Shown piece by piece: positions 27,301-32,732 of a DNA stretch of 64,000 bases. The notes beneath the pieces were generated by a model that did no database searches, was not told where the DNA came from, and worked only from the letters and a program-made list of their open reading frames with translations. The stretch's first letter is position 1; every line of letters starts with the position of its first letter. The position numbers were made by a program, and so were the translations under genes. This stretch comes from Branchinecta lynchi (taxonomy: Eukaryota > Arthropoda > Branchiopoda > Anostraca > Branchinectidae), in NCBI GenBank assembly GCA_023053575.1, contig JAKZAP010000014.1, positions 12,674,938 to 12,738,937 of the forward strand. Direction: 5' to 3'.

Positions 27301-27469
27301 AAATAAAAAGTTCAAAAAATAAAGTGATTTGTCTTACCCTTTTCACACTGGCTTTTTCTGATACATCTTTCTGAATGCCATCATGTATCTCTACTGCATC
27401 ACCATTCTTTCGATTTTTCTTTCTGTTAGCAACAGCTGGCTTTGGACTTGAATTTGTGGCAATTGCCAT
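112..27469 (-). CDS. POMT1: Protein O-mannosyltransferase 1 gene (11 exons, 3' end off window)
   Basis: Spliced minus-strand gene; exons in transcript order: 27338-27469, 26803-26963, 24696-24820, 21293-21472, 18042-18216, 16543-16792, 9624-9748, 8498-8593, 4693-4822, 2303-2416, 112-265. All introns wholly inside are GT-AG and every junction keeps frame, giving 547 codons plus one base. Residues 1-70 are a hydrophilic extension; about 71-90 begin the membrane domain; V98-E101 with HYG is the first-loop DE motif of the PMT (GT39) family; residues up to 341 end in [16 protein letters not shown], the POMT1 signature before the MIR region; 342-547 cover three MIR repeats ([26 protein letters not shown]). 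Known role: with POMT2 in the ER membrane it transfers mannose from dolichyl-phosphate-mannose to Ser/Thr, notably on dystroglycan. The C-terminal membrane segments (about 200 residues in relatives) lie beyond position 1. POMT1 is preferred over POMT2 because of the [14 protein letters not shown] wording. Confidence 0.95.
875..1037. mobile_element. Small MITE, family T copy 1
   Basis: Ends CTGTAAAAA and inverted TTTTTACA-like bases frame a core with CTACTGGGATTAATC and its inverse GATTAATCCCAGTA. Two further copies lie at about 15415-15555 and 21549-21668. Too short to encode anything; no clear target duplication. Confidence 0.55.
1582..1906. mobile_element. MITE, family Q copy 1
   Basis: Begins CCCGTTGAAAAATTTGTAGC and ends AAATTTTTCATCGGG, an inverted terminal repeat of about 15 bp. 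Interior is rich in GTAGTA and GTAGCAT motifs in both orientations. Copies at 15782-16074 and 44386-44678 have the cleaner terminus CCCGATGAAAAATTT. A G run extends the right end. Confidence 0.6.
2303..2416 (-). CDS. POMT1: POMT1 exon 10
   Basis: Residues 459-496, [20 protein letters not shown] through ALESV, matching the EVSCYI.YN.SM...LW segment. 114 bases, phase 0 on both sides. Acceptor TTTTCTTTAG, donor GTAAGTT. NVS is a potential N-glycosylation site in the lumenal MIR region, shared with relatives. Confidence 0.93.
2417..4692. other. POMT1 intron 9 content
   Basis: Contains a G run near 2971, a repeat (about 3380-3600) sharing ACGGATACGTGACG-type and CAGCCGAAGCTGATT motifs with the region near 39,265-39,420, and a TTAA-flanked MITE at 3777-4221. 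Nothing else recognised. Confidence 0.5.
3777..4221. mobile_element. piggyBac-like MITE copy 1 (TTAA ends)
   Basis: Bounded by TTAA on both sides; next to it AGAACCCCTCTTGC on the left and, inverted, AGCACAACTCTAAC on the right form a diverged terminal inverted repeat. TTAA duplication is the piggyBac hallmark. Two more copies of similar length sit in neighbouring POMT1 introns. No transposase ORF. Confidence 0.62.
4693..4822 (-). CDS. POMT1: POMT1 exon 9 (second MIR repeat)
   Basis: Residues 415-458: [16 protein letters not shown], then [17 protein letters not shown], the RHGD..QL.H and LNTH.V.AP motifs of MIR repeat 2. Acceptor CTACCCGCAG; donor GTAGCTT departs from consensus at +4 and +5, though phase (0) and homology support it. 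Confidence 0.93.
4960..5412. mobile_element. piggyBac-like MITE copy 2
   Basis: Collinear with 3777-4221 and 9905-10349 over its full length, with TTAA at both edges and the same AGAACCCCTCTTGC left terminus. The right terminus is altered by a T run (GTTGTTTTTTTAA). Non-coding. Confidence 0.62.
5757..6135. mobile_element. Palindromic TA-flanked MITE, family P copy 1
   Basis: Inverted ends TTGCGTTTTTGCAGATACCA and CTGCAAAAACGCA. Interior repeats GATACCACGGTATC-type palindromes and TGCAGTTATCGTGGTATC in both orientations. A mariner-like TA flank is visible on the right here. Other copies: 9246-9562, 13446-13787, 29708-30888, 50646-51035. Confidence 0.65.
6347..7640 (-). mobile_element. Composite element, family R, reversed copy, degraded
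   Basis: Starts with AGAGCTGAAAGCTCATATGG, the inverse of the family end, then C-rich diverged monomers (TTCGAACC, CCACTCC-type) without an intact far end. Several ORFs in it are short and lack homology. Monomer-based structure as in 13,995-16,515. Confidence 0.5.
7562..8042. repeat. 65-bp direct repeats flanking a retroelement tail
   Basis: ACTCTCCCTGGATGGTCGG and the following ~46 bases occur at 7562-7626 and again at 7978-8042 (about six differences). Between them, at about 7683-7810, ATAGA repeats followed by AAAAAGCCCATGGGGCATGG resemble the 3' end of the LINE at 43,421. The layout is that of an insertion with a long target duplication. Confidence 0.5.
8077..8433 (-). mobile_element. 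hAT-like MITE, diverged relative of 12845-13160
   Basis: In reverse orientation it matches the element at 12845: GGCTAGTTGCCTACTG end, CCAAAATGTTTGGGG, GACTGGCTGGTNATT, then many CGATTTTT/AAACAGT motifs and a 24-base A run at 8229-8252. The target duplication is not clear. Confidence 0.5.
8498..8593 (-). CDS. POMT1: POMT1 exon 8
   Basis: Residues 384-414: [18 protein letters not shown], then [13 protein letters not shown], near-identical to the family consensus. Small 96-base exon, starts with one base and ends with two. Acceptor TTCTTCCTAG; donor GTTAGTT is a weaker GT donor. Confidence 0.93.
8594..9623. other. POMT1 intron 7 content
   Basis: A short intron with one palindromic MITE (9246-9562). 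The stretch 8600-9240 shows nothing I recognise; CACAC/CAAAC-rich and T-rich segments only. Confidence 0.5.
9246..9562. mobile_element. Palindromic MITE, family P copy 2
   Basis: Ends AGTTACGTTTCTGCAG and CTGCAAAAACGCAACT. Interior GATACCACGG palindromes as in copy 1. Flanks are AAA on the left and TAAA on the right; the TA is intact only on the right. Confidence 0.65.
9624..9748 (-). CDS. POMT1: POMT1 exon 7 (first MIR repeat)
   Basis: Residues 342-382 plus two bases: [19 protein letters not shown], then CWLHSH, the start of MIR repeat 1, a lumenal carbohydrate- or acceptor-recognition module. Two residues before CWLHSH are missing compared with vertebrate POMT1 (GKPC instead of GKPVPC). 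Acceptor TTTCTTAG, donor GTAAGTG. Confidence 0.93.
9905..10349. mobile_element. piggyBac-like MITE copy 3
   Basis: TTAA at 9905 and 10346; collinear with 3777-4221 with the same length (445 bp) and the same right terminus AGAGTTGTGCTTTAA. Non-coding. Confidence 0.62.
11879..12289. mobile_element. TIR element with 3-bp duplication (ATA)
   Basis: Terminal inverted repeat of about 30 bp: AGGCGTATTCTCGCCGTTCC at the left, inverse at the right with one or two changes. ATA precedes and follows. Further inner inverted motifs (GGGACTC, GAGAATAG..GGAGT). No transposase; a Harbinger-like origin is only a guess from the 3-bp duplication. Confidence 0.65.
12845..13160. mobile_element. hAT-like MITE with perfect 8-bp duplication
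   Basis: Starts CAGAGGCGTTACTAGCC and ends GACGCCCCTG. The target duplication CTTTTAGT is at 12837-12844 and 13161-13168, exact. Interior repeats AAAACCGACTATTTT-type motifs with G runs just inside both ends. 8-bp duplications and CAG ends are typical of hAT. Confidence 0.78.
13446..13787. mobile_element. Palindromic MITE, family P copy 3
   Basis: TTTTTTGCAGCTACCATGG at the left and CCATCTGCAAAAACGCAA at the right, with GATACCACGG inner palindromes. Ends slightly eroded and no clean TA pair. Confidence 0.6.
15415..15555. mobile_element. Small MITE, family T copy 2
   Basis: TGCAGTATTTGCTACTGGG faces its inverse (GATTAATCCCAGTACC...ATACTGCA) across about 60 bp, nested in the family R element. 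Confidence 0.55.
15782..16074. mobile_element. MITE, family Q copy 2
   Basis: CCCGATGAAAAATTTGTAGC at the left, AAATTTTTCATCGGGG at the right; GTAGTA-rich core. Nested in the family R element. Confidence 0.65.
16543..16792 (-). CDS. POMT1: POMT1 exon 6
   Basis: Residues 258-341, from [12 protein letters not shown] through two membrane helices to [17 protein letters not shown]258 is split across the junction, and VKYVG matches the conserved (I/V)KY.G. Ends phase 0 before GTAAGTT. The in-track methionine near 16818 is intronic. Confidence 0.95.
16793..18041. other. POMT1 intron 5 content
   Basis: From the exon 6 side: unremarkable DNA with a C run at 17034-17048, then a foldback MITE (17442-17635) and a 3 x 137-bp tandem array (17636-18046) that touches the exon 5 donor. 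Confidence 0.7.
17442..17635. mobile_element. Small foldback MITE next to the splice-donor array
   Basis: GCCCGCGTTCACATGCATG at the left faces the inverse of GCCCCGTTCACCAGCATG at the right; inside, GCCTAGGCA and TGCCTAGGC palindromes recur. It ends exactly where the 137-bp array begins. Confidence 0.6.
17636..18046. repeat. 3 x 137-bp tandem repeat spanning the exon 5 splice donor
   Basis: Units at 17636-17772, 17773-17909 and 17910-18046, each starting TTTACTTTCAATATGAAG and differing at only a few positions. The third unit runs over the exon 5 donor and the last exon bases. In sense orientation it reads TGTG|GTAAGTGG at the true site but TGTG|GCAAGTGG in both extra units (17904 and 17767). 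High identity implies recent amplification. Confidence 0.9.
18042..18216 (-). CDS. POMT1: POMT1 exon 5
   Basis: Residues 201-257: [14 protein letters not shown], then [20 protein letters not shown]. The ENSLVTQS...ES pair and FS.SWWFWL are PMT hallmarks. Acceptor GTTTTTCAG; donor TGTG|GTAAGT at 18041-18036. The donor and last exon bases are the end of the third unit of a 137-bp tandem repeat; the other two units carry GCAAGT at the same place. Confidence 0.94.
18306..19225 (+). mobile_element. Composite element, family A copy 1
   Basis: Opens GGGATCCCAAAACGTAAG, then CCGTCTGTCCGTCCGTCC, then diverged ~140-bp monomers (GGACAA.TAGTTCGTCCGGAA, TCCGGC...ACCGGAAAGT), and closes TTTTTGGGATCCCATCGACA. 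No transposase. Four other copies are at 34117, 36217, 40097 and 41166. Confidence 0.7.
19593..19890. mobile_element. TIR element with ACT duplication
   Basis: GAGCGTGTTCCACCCTGCT at the left and the inverse of GAGCGTGTTCCATCCTTCT at the right, flanked by ACT on both sides (19590-19592, 19891-19893). Inner TAGTTACTA motifs. A diverged inner part recurs, inverted, near 11640-11762. Confidence 0.68.
20890..21055. mobile_element. hAT-like G-run MITE
   Basis: CAAGCCCGTATCCAGGGGG at the left; CCTGGATACGGGCCTG at the right. Inside, two C/G homopolymer runs surround TAGGCTTTTCCCTCTGATC. The same structure is at 54258-54453. Confidence 0.65.
21293..21472 (-). CDS. POMT1: POMT1 exon 4
   Basis: Residues 141-199: [19 protein letters not shown], then hydrophobic helices. 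The VPV..MRL.PA segment is typical of POMT1. Acceptor TGTTTCAG, donor GTAAGTT; the junction with exon 5 yields AFENSLVTQ, equivalent to the conserved EN.L.TQ motif. Confidence 0.94.
21549..21668. mobile_element. Small MITE, family T copy 3
   Basis: Ends AGCTTTTACAGTGTAAT on the right, preceded by GATTAATCCCAGTAGCAAATA; left half is the inverse. The left terminus is eroded. Confidence 0.5.
22331..24601 (+). mobile_element. 5'-truncated LINE with C-terminal ORF remnant
   Basis: The segment contains the 271-codon ORF at 22504-23319, an AT-rich 3' region, a 35-base A run (24329-24363), and a tail ending AATAAAACTGAAACTGAAT. It lies between direct repeats at 22295-22330 and 24602-24637 (ATCAAATAGC..C.AGAAAAGT; about five differences in 36). 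The long A run is internal, about 240 bases before the end, so it is either a nested tail or an older 3' end. Insertion is antisense to POMT1. Confidence 0.7.
22504..23319 (+). CDS. LINE ORF2-like C-terminal fragment
   Basis: 271 codons, very Lys/Glu rich. [17 protein letters not shown] is a C-X2-C-X7-H-X4-C zinc knuckle at about residues 161-177, as found after the reverse transcriptase domain of L1/Tx1-type non-LTR elements, and [14 protein letters not shown] follows as expected. The reverse transcriptase and endonuclease domains are missing, so the element is 5'-truncated and non-autonomous. ATG is only the first Met of the open frame. Clade assignment is inference. Confidence 0.72.
   Translation: MTGSWRVPPVKQLELLLEGGLQVTHLQSKAEEMFVRALAEGIMGRERSVLMSWKLDPRKCPQQLKKGFAKIKEIEEKGLINFQTKIIAKEELKIYYKESMDVPQIKTVTDGQTTIEELAITARLLHSSMLKPRVKEHMLYQIHNILPTEERKHRISPTSTQGRCTFCGEIETIRHFVRECKAKEKTVGELETFLRKINRYSQEWKIDKQIFYKDIVKGKITPKNRTTAFLIGTFCYYSWKGRGKEDSLEKIMMMVRTEWESLKKLRVRKEE
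24696..24820 (-). CDS. POMT1: POMT1 exon 3 (DE motif)
   Basis: Begins with [13 protein letters not shown], the acidic motif (D100, E101) that is catalytically important in yeast and human PMTs, then [18 protein letters not shown], matching the family HPP.G segment. Starts with one base completing V98 and ends with one base of A140. Acceptor TTTTTTCAG, donor GTAAGTT. Confidence 0.94.
24821..26802. other. POMT1 intron 2 content
   Basis: 24,840-25,240 has nothing recognisable. From about 25,250 to 26,392 there is a forward family R element with G runs at 25336 and 25610, ending AAGTGCCATATGAGCTTACA. 26,400-26,800 is plain. Confidence 0.55.
25250..26392 (+). mobile_element. Composite element, family R, 5'-degraded
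   Basis: Monomers with GGATGAAGCTTGGTGAGAC and CCGGATCGG, then a downstream part with repeated TTAAAGTGCGCAT and TTTTGCATGACTTTCTAAG motifs, closing AAGTGCCATATGAGCTTACA. The opening with ATGGCACTTG is missing. Confidence 0.5.
26803..26963 (-). CDS. POMT1: POMT1 exon 2
   Basis: Residues 45-97 plus two bases of V98. A charged stretch is followed by [21 protein letters not shown], which is the first membrane helix and its lumenal exit, placed as in other PMTs just before the catalytic-loop DE motif. Acceptor TTTTTAG, donor GTAAGTC. Confidence 0.92.
26964..27337. other. POMT1 intron 1
   Basis: 374 bases, the shortest intron of the gene; no repeat recognised. Donor GTAAGAC, acceptor TTTTTAG. 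Confidence 0.7.
27338..27469 (-). CDS. POMT1: POMT1 coding exon 1 (start codon)
   Basis: Encodes residues 1-44, rich in Lys, Asn and Ser, with no membrane segment. ATG is at 27469-27467. An in-frame TGA lies 15 bases upstream (27484-27482), so no earlier start is open in this exon. Ends AAA AGG before the donor GTAAGAC, phase 0. Upstream, a pyrimidine-rich CTTTTCAG at about 27542-27535 looks like an acceptor, so the 5' UTR (27470-27534) is probably split by an intron; the noncoding first exon was not found. Confidence 0.88.
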
Positions 27470-27744
27470 TCTCCCTGGAGGTCAATCACCCTTCAGGAGT
27501 ATGTAGTTTCAGCACTGAGATCTTTTAGGCAAATCTGAAAAGTAGAGTAGAATGATATGGTAAGACCTGCGATGTAGGGCAAGTTTATGTGACAGAGACT
27601 AAGATGAGATTAATCAAGAAATTAACTACCATATCGTACGCTATAGCCACGAATTCTAGATTCAATGACAACTTCACTGTTGTTTCTGTGAGCCAAGGCC
27701 AACTCAGTCATATTTGTCTTCAAGATTATGAAGGCTAGGTTTAA

Positions 27745-29185
27745 ACTACCTCAAATTGCACTTTCAAGCGATAAGGACGTTGTATCCCGATGAGTAGCTT
27801 GCAGTTGATGATGGTGGATAGTTCCTGGTTACTCCTCCTGGGGCGCACCAGTCCTCTCTCCACGGCTGCGCGCGCCAATCCTCGTTAAGTAGCTTTTTAA
27901 ACCCTCAGGTGTTTCGCTGGTGACAGTTGATTCAGACAGGCTGTCCCATAGAGGAACAGCTCGGTTGCTGAAGAAGTGCTGGCGAGCACGAGAGGTGCAG
28001 GACCTTCGGGACAGCTTCCACGAGTGGCCCCTAGTCCGTGAGTGTTAGTCAGGGGCTGGGAGACAATTAGAATTCAGAAGTTTGAAGACTAGTAGCATGT
28101 CCCTCTCTTCTGCCAGTATATTAGTGATGGAATCTTCAGTTTCAGCAGTAGCTGTAAATAAGGACGCCTTTTATTAATTTCTTGTCCTGCTTATAAAAGG
28201 GTGAGGCGAGGGCGTTACCGCTCTGCAACTTCGGCCTAACCAAGGCTTTATAAAGCTTGGTTCGCGGGAACTCTGAGGTATTCTGATGTGGACGGGATCC
28301 GGACTGGGATGCTTGATCCATGTCTTCTCATCCGGTACTGCCGCGTTGGATTATTATGTTCGATGTTGAGTAGCCTACACAACATTTGTCTGAGTTGAAC
28401 TCCAGTTTCCATTCACTTGACCATTCAGTTAGAATGTTGAGATCCACTGAAAGGGTGTTCGTAAAAGCATTCGCAATTATAAATAAATAAATAAATAATT
28501 TATTCCTCACGCCTCTCAATACAAAATTTCTACATAACTGACAACTTGTTAAAAGATAAATGATACGGCAGGGCGAAGAGCGGATCGACTGCGGCACTAT
28601 TGCCATTTAAAGTCGTCCTACGTTGAAAGTCTCGAGATATGGTATGTTTATGTTTAGGCTATTGGAGAATTAGCTTCGAGAAGACAATTAGCTTCGAGTC
28701 ATCTGCGTATTGTTGTAAGGGGTTCCTCAGTAGCTGATGGGCGTCGTTGATGTATATATTGAAGAGGGTTGGTCCTAGTACCATCCCTTGCGGGACTCCA
28801 CTAAGTTCCGCTACTTCCGATGACTAGACCTCCTCACCTGCTGTCCCAAAGACAGAGACTGTTTGCTTGCATCCAGTAAGGAAGTTTTGCATCCAATCTG
28901 CAACTTGACGGTGAATAGAGCAGGCCGCCCCCTCGATCCACAATCTTCGGTGACTAACTGTCAAATACTTTTGCCTATTTAAGGAGTGCTACAATCACTG
29001 GTGTGGCTTGCTCCTGAAGATTGGTAACAATCTCGTAGGACTCTATTTATTAAGTTAGTGCCGACAGACTTTCCTTGGACGAAGCCATGCTGGCTTTAGT
29101 GTATGATGTTGTTTGCTGCCAGGTGCTGGCTTTATTAATGATGCCTTCAATGACTTTGGATATAACAGATGTCAAGCTGATGGTA
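27745..29185 (-). pseudogene. Decayed LINE with reverse transcriptase motifs
   Basis: Reading the minus strand in several broken frames: PISLTSV-like ISLTSVISKVIEGII (about 29180-29136), HGFVQGKSVG, AKVFDS, SGVPQGMVLGPTLFNIYIND (about 28803-28743), QYADDSK (28712-28692, the catalytic YADD box), SEWKLEFNSDKC (about 28410-28375), and near the end RGHSWKLSRRS...RAVPLWDSLSES. The order is that of jockey/CR1-type LINEs. Several stops and frameshifts make it inactive. An AAAT-repeat plus about 120 bases (28479-28615) interrupt it between the YADD box and the following motif. Confidence 0.75.
28479..28615. repeat. AAAT microsatellite and retroelement tail nested in the LINE
   Basis: AAATAAATAAATAAATAATT followed by TTATTCCTCACGCCTCTC separates two reverse transcriptase motifs that should be adjacent. 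The layout microsatellite plus TTTATT equals that of other minus-strand LINE 3' ends in this window. Confidence 0.5.
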
Positions 29186-29369
29186 AAACATTGTAAAAAG
29201 AAAGAAAAGTAGACCTTTCTTCCAAGATATTTCTATTGTTTTTCGACAAATGGGAAGTATTACAGGGACATTCAAAGTTTCAGAATGATGTTATTAGATT
29301 GGAACCATGAAGGAAATACCAAATGATCCCGTAGAATGTATAAAGAGGCATTTTAAACAATTTTAAACA

Positions 29370-29541
29370 TAGGCATAGCCAGGCTTAAGAGGCAAACCCA
29401 GAAGAAGTAAAAAATGGCCAAACAAACCTATACAAATACATCAGGAAGTTACGTGTTGTTACACTAGCAGATCTAGCGGCAAAAAAAGAACTAATCTGGG
29501 AGGAGTTTATGAAGGGAGTACCAAGCTTCAACACTTTGTGA
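29370..29541 (+). pseudogene. LINE C-terminal remnant
   Basis: Translates as KYIRKLRVVTLADLAAKKEL then IWEEFMKGVPSFNTL and a stop. This resembles the extreme C-terminus of RTE-like retroelement polyproteins. Short and without a start; family assignment is uncertain. Confidence 0.35.
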
Positions 29542-29707
29542 TTCATTTGTCAGAAGTGATTCGACATCAGACCAACCTAGTTTTTGTGTCTTGCATCCAA
29601 TGCATTTCTTGACAAATCCAGATGCTAACAAATCTCTAATTTCTCAGAGAAAGTGATGGTATATTCGAATCAAAACTCTGAACCATTTCATCATGTAAAG
29701 ATTCATT

Positions 29708-30888
29708 AGTTGTGTTTTCACCATGGTATCTGTTACCATGGTAACTGGATCTGCAATCAGTCATTTTCGCAGTTACTGTGGTGTCTGGTATATGGTTGCT
29801 CTGCAAAAACGACAATTACCGTAATTGCGCTTTTAAAGTCGTTCGAAAAGAAAAATTGATTTTCAGTAACATCACTAAGTGCCAACTTCCAACATCTGAA
29901 TATCAGTTACCACGGTCGGACCATGGTATCTGAATATCAGATACCACGATAACTGGCCAGATACCACAATAGCAAAAACACCTTCTGACAGTGGTATCAA
30001 AGCAGTCATGCACAAATCCTCAATTTTTGGGCATGGTGCCCCAACATCTGAGCATGCCCGAACGTATGGGCATGGTACCCATACGTTAAGGCACCATGCC
30101 CTGGAGCGTGGGCATGGTACCCCTGTGAAATTTGGTTTAACTGAGACTGGTTACATACCTAAATAGGGTCTTCTTCCTGTCCTAGATCAAAAGATACCTG
30201 ATTTTACTTTCTATCCAACCTCATTTCCAATTTACAAAATGTTAGAGCACTTCCAAGATACATAGAGTTTTTTGGAGGCCACTTCTCTTCTAGTGGGATT
30301 ATCCTATCCTTTTTCACAAAATTGCTGCTAGGTAGCATGGATGAGGCAAGCTTTTCAGTCTGTTCACTGGAGCAAATATTTCCTTTAGATTGTTTGCCTT
30401 ATATTGTATTTATTTTGAGTTATTTTTTTTTTACTTTTTTTTACTTGTTGACAACATGGAAAAGAATTGAGTAGGTTAACCTAGTGGCAACTACCTGGAA
30501 AAGGATAGGGTAAACCCACTGGGAAAGAAGTGGCCTCCACAAAACTCTCTGTATCTTGAAAGTGCTCTAACATTTTGGAAATTGGAAAATGAGGTTGGAT
30601 AGACAGTGAAATCAGGTATCTTTTGATCTAGGACAGGAAGAAGACCCTATTTAGGTATGTAGCCAGTGTCAGTTTAACCAAATTTCACAGGGGTACCATG
30701 CCCACGCTCCAGGGCATTGTGCCGTAACGTATGGGCACCATGCCCATACGTCCAGGCATGTCCAGACGTTGGGGCACCATGCCCGAAAATTGAGGATGTG
30801 TGTATGACTGTATCAGAGATACCACTATAACTTCAAAAACGACTTTAGACCGTGGTATCAGATACCAAGGTATCTACAAAATGCAACT
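29708..30888. mobile_element. Palindromic MITE, family P copy 4, split by a foldback insertion
   Basis: Outer ends TA|GTTGTGTTTTCACCATGG and ...CTACAAAATGCAAC|TA give an intact TA pair. The element reads through to 30002 and resumes at 30811, interrupted by the 808-bp foldback element. Confidence 0.72.
30003..30810. mobile_element. hAT-like foldback element, ~330-bp arms
   Basis: Starts CAGTCATGCACAAATCC and ends with the inverse of CAGTCATACACACATCC. The arms (about 30003-30340 and 30475-30810) are collinear inverts with scattered changes, leaving a ~135-bp spacer. Inside the arms GGGCATGGTRCCC and CATACGTT motifs are repeated head to head. The duplication TATCAAAG / TATCAGAG (29995-30002, 30811-30818) has one change. 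No ORF. Confidence 0.82.
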
Positions 30889-31276
30889 ATTATCTCTAGT
30901 GAAAGTTGTATTTAACTTTGGTTAGACCAATTTTAGTCTGATAGTCAAATGAACAAGTGGCAACTACAGGAGGGGTATCCAACCTCAAATTTGTGCAACC
31001 TAGAAGGAAACAAGGAATCAAGCGGGATTGTGATGCGTGGTCTGCTCAATTTGCCCTGGCAAGCTTTAACAGATGTGAGCAGATAACAGTATCCTGAGCG
31101 AGGCACAGATTAAATAATAATAATAATCCTGAGCGACAACTGCAGAGATTGTTCTCGAAGACCTTTACAGAGGGGAGCATGACAGAGAGATGATTCTTGG
31201 CAGCCAAGATTGTTAGTGCACTGGAGTTGTAGACTGCCTAAAATGGTTTAAAGGAAAATTTCAGTCCAGACTTATC
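30889..31276. other. Unassigned DNA between foldback elements
   Basis: No ORF of note, a short AATAATAAT run at about 31112. I see nothing else in it. Confidence 0.5.
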
Positions 31277-31855
31277 CAGTCTAGTACACTAGCCCCTTTT
31301 CAGGCACAGTGCTTAAACGTCTAGCACCATGCCTGGGTGCTAGACGTTCAAGCACTGTACCTTGGATTTCATGTATGGTGCATGGATTTCAGTATACAGT
31401 GCATACATCAAAAACACAGTTTGTGTCATAACAACTGAGCATCAGCTCGGACAGGGCTGAAATTACTACCATGAATTAGAGAAATCAAAGACAATCCTTT
31501 ATATATTTTTCACAACAAAAACAAAAGGGCTCGGCTGATGACAGATGAGAAAAAACTCATTTTCTTTTCTACATAGTCAAGGGTTTTGCATGCAAAGTGT
31601 CCTGTGCCTCAGCTTTTTCTACCTAGCAACCAACCAGAATATTGGCTCTTGGGGAATAGATAGGGAAAATACATAGAAAATAGATAGGGTGCTGTTAGGT
31701 TTTTCATCTCCATCATCATTAGAGCCCTTTTGTTTTTGTTGTGAAAAATATATAAAGGATTGTCTTTGATTTCTCTAATTCATAGTAGTAATTTCAGCCC
31801 TGTCCAAGCTGGTGCTCAGTTGTGATGACAGAAACTGTGTTTTTTCTGTATGCAC

Positions 31856-32572
31856 CAGTTTACCACAAATCCCTGATGTTTGGATACCCTATGCCAAACG
31901 CTGGGTATATCTAGCATTTATCATAGCCTATGCTTAACGCTGGATGCCCTATGCCAAACGCTGGATACCTGTTTGTAACCTAACCCTGACCTCCCTCAAT
32001 AGAAAGGAGTTCTGATTGGTTGATTTTTTAGCTCCACTCAAATCATCAATATTTTACTGGTTACAGTATCCAGCACCTGGCATAGTGTATCTAACGAAGT
32101 GTTGGGCGATATTTGGATTTTTCGATATAGCCATATATCGATATTTTCACTTTCGATATTCGATAATCGATATATCAATGTCGATATTTCTTTAGTCTGT
32201 TTCGCTATAGGATACGAGTTTTTTCGCCAAAATTTAATAACGAAATTATATTTAAATAGAATCTTGATTCATCTCAAACTCCGAATACATAAGAACTGAA
32301 TTACGGAAAATATATTGCTCAAATTTCGGATATATAAATGTAGGTTATGCTGGATTATTTACAATAATAATGAATGAAAAATTATCGTTTTCGATATCGG
32401 TATTTACGTTTCGATATTCGATGTCGATATTTGGTCCGATATATCGATATATCCTTATCGATATTGAATATCTCCCAACACTAATCCAACGTTAGGCATA
32501 GGGTATGCCAAACGCTAGACATATCCAGCGTTTGGCAAAGGGTATCCAAAATCAGGGGTTTGTGGTTGACTG
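31856..32572. mobile_element. Middle hAT-like foldback element
   Basis: Left CAGTTTACCACAAATCCC, right inverse CAGTCAACCACAAACCCC. The perfect duplication GTATGCAC is at 31848-31855 and 32573-32580. Subterminal motif CCAGCGTTTGGCATAGGGTA is repeated in both orientations. Split in turn by 32097-32483. Confidence 0.85.
32097..32483. mobile_element. Inner hAT-like MITE with TATCGATA core, copy 1
   Basis: TIR AGTGTTGGGCGATAT / ATATCTCCCAACACT. Duplication ATCTAACG (32089-32096) and ATCCAACG (32484-32491). 387 bp; both flanks are runs of TCGATAT palindromes, the middle about 200 bp has no such runs. The copy at 54942-55328 has the same length. Confidence 0.82.
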
Positions 32573-32732
32573 GTATGCACTGTATACTGAAATCCATGCA
32601 CCATACATGAAATCCAAGGTACAGTGCTTGAATGTCTAGCACCCAGGCATGGTGCTAGAAGTTTGAGCACCGTGCCTGAAATGGGGCTAGTGCTGGGCTG
32701 GTGCTGGGCTAGTGTATTAGACTGAGACTTAT

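Larger units (their letters stand above)
31277..32724. mobile_element. Outer hAT-like foldback element (host of a nest)
   Basis: Left end CAGTCTAGTACACTAG, right end the inverse CAGTCTAATACACTAG. The arms share AAGCACTGTACCTTGGATTT, then TGCATGGATTTCAGTATAC; a second inner pair (31419-31532 with 31726-31845) continues the fold. The duplication AGACTTAT is at 31268-31275 (one extra C follows) and 32725-32732. Its right arm is split by the element 31856-32572. Confidence 0.8.
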
